Shown here in pieces: positions 6,936 to 7,123 of a stretch of DNA of 7,123 nt; the stretch's first letter is position 1; every line of letters starts with the position of its first letter. The DNA is taken from the NCBI GenBank assembly GCA_016929035.1, contig JAFGJP010000154.1, forward strand, positions 1-7,123. Direction: 5' to 3'. Source of the DNA: Candidatus Auribacterota bacterium. Lineage in GTDB: Bacteria; Auribacterota; JAFGBW01; JAFGJP01. The position numbers were made by a program, and so were the translations under genes. The notes beneath the pieces are model-generated. The model saw only the letters and a program-made list of their open reading frames with translations. It was not told where the DNA came from and did no database searches.

Positions 6936-7123
6936 ATGGATTCATCACGTTTTTCATTTCAGGGAAAAGTGAAGAGAAGCTGTTCAAAGGCCAGGAACAG
7001 GAACAAGAAGAGTTTTTATTTTTTCTTTATTATTCTCTTGTCGTTTCTTTCCACGGCAGGAAACCCGCCGGGATATCCCCTCGATAAAGATGAAGGCTGT
7101 TTTTCAAAGAAAGATCTTCAATT
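6936..7123 (+). CDS. Probable exported or membrane-anchored protein, partial N-terminus
   Basis: I do not recognise the family. The frame is open to the right edge (62 codons from ATG 6936). Residues 11-25 are rich in Lys and Arg, residues 27-41 form a hydrophobic core (FYFFFIILLSFLSTA), and a polar region beginning GNPPGYPLDKDEG follows. This is the n-h-c pattern of a signal peptide or N-terminal anchor. The start is uncertain. GTG 6969 would give a more usual leader length and has AGGGA just upstream. ATG 6840 has a GAGGA site at 6829-6833 with 6-nt spacing but would translate the two largest palindromes. ATG 6936 is a compromise outside them and lacks a ribosome site. The same frame is stop-free back to 6723. 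A minus-strand gene tail ending near 7029 is a less likely alternative. Confidence 0.5.
   Translation, partial: MDSSRFSFQGKVKRSCSKARNRNKKSFYFFFIILLSFLSTAGNPPGYPLDKDEGCFSKKDLQ

Overview
The window comes from a bacterium, by eye with GC in the low-to-mid 40s %. Two genes encode large multi-membrane-span proteins with soluble C-terminal parts, which suggests a cell envelope with a periplasm or periplasm-like space. The lineage cannot be fixed from the sequence. The scarcity of Shine-Dalgarno sites and the palindrome-rich spacer would suit an uncultivated phylum better than a model enterobacterium or bacillus, but that is a weak inference.

Layout, left to right. Positions 1-576 (minus strand) hold the first 192 codons of an IolB-type 5-deoxy-glucuronate isomerase gene, running off the left edge. 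Positions 577-738 are a divergent control region with a candidate promoter for iolB on the minus strand and a strong sigma70-type promoter for the tRNA on the plus strand. Positions 739-824 encode tRNA-Leu(CAG). After a 93-nt gap with no clear terminator come two long plus-strand genes, 918-3749 and 3746-6739, which overlap by 4 nt in an ATGA junction and so very probably form an operon. Positions 6740-6935 are a spacer packed with perfect palindromes. The start of a probable exported protein runs from about 6936 off the right edge.

The two long genes are the core of the window. Both look like membrane glycosyltransferases of the GT-C fold (GT39/ArnT/PMT_2-like), which take sugar from a polyprenyl-phosphate carrier and add it to an acceptor on the outer face of the inner membrane. 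Each carries the acidic Asp-Glu pair typical of the first periplasmic loop (D37-E38 in the first, the GDEP motif in the second). Each also has a long soluble C-terminal part ending in the same beta-rich module. The first additionally holds an F5/8C (discoidin)-like domain between two copies of what looks like one repeated module. The second has about five extra membrane helices before its GT-C core and a short TPR-like helical stretch near its end. They plausibly work together on one envelope glycan or glycoprotein, but the substrate cannot be read from the sequence.

I see no CRISPR array, insertion sequence, phage gene or defence system here. The least explained parts are the palindrome cluster at 6740-6912 and the domain architecture of the glycosyltransferase pair.
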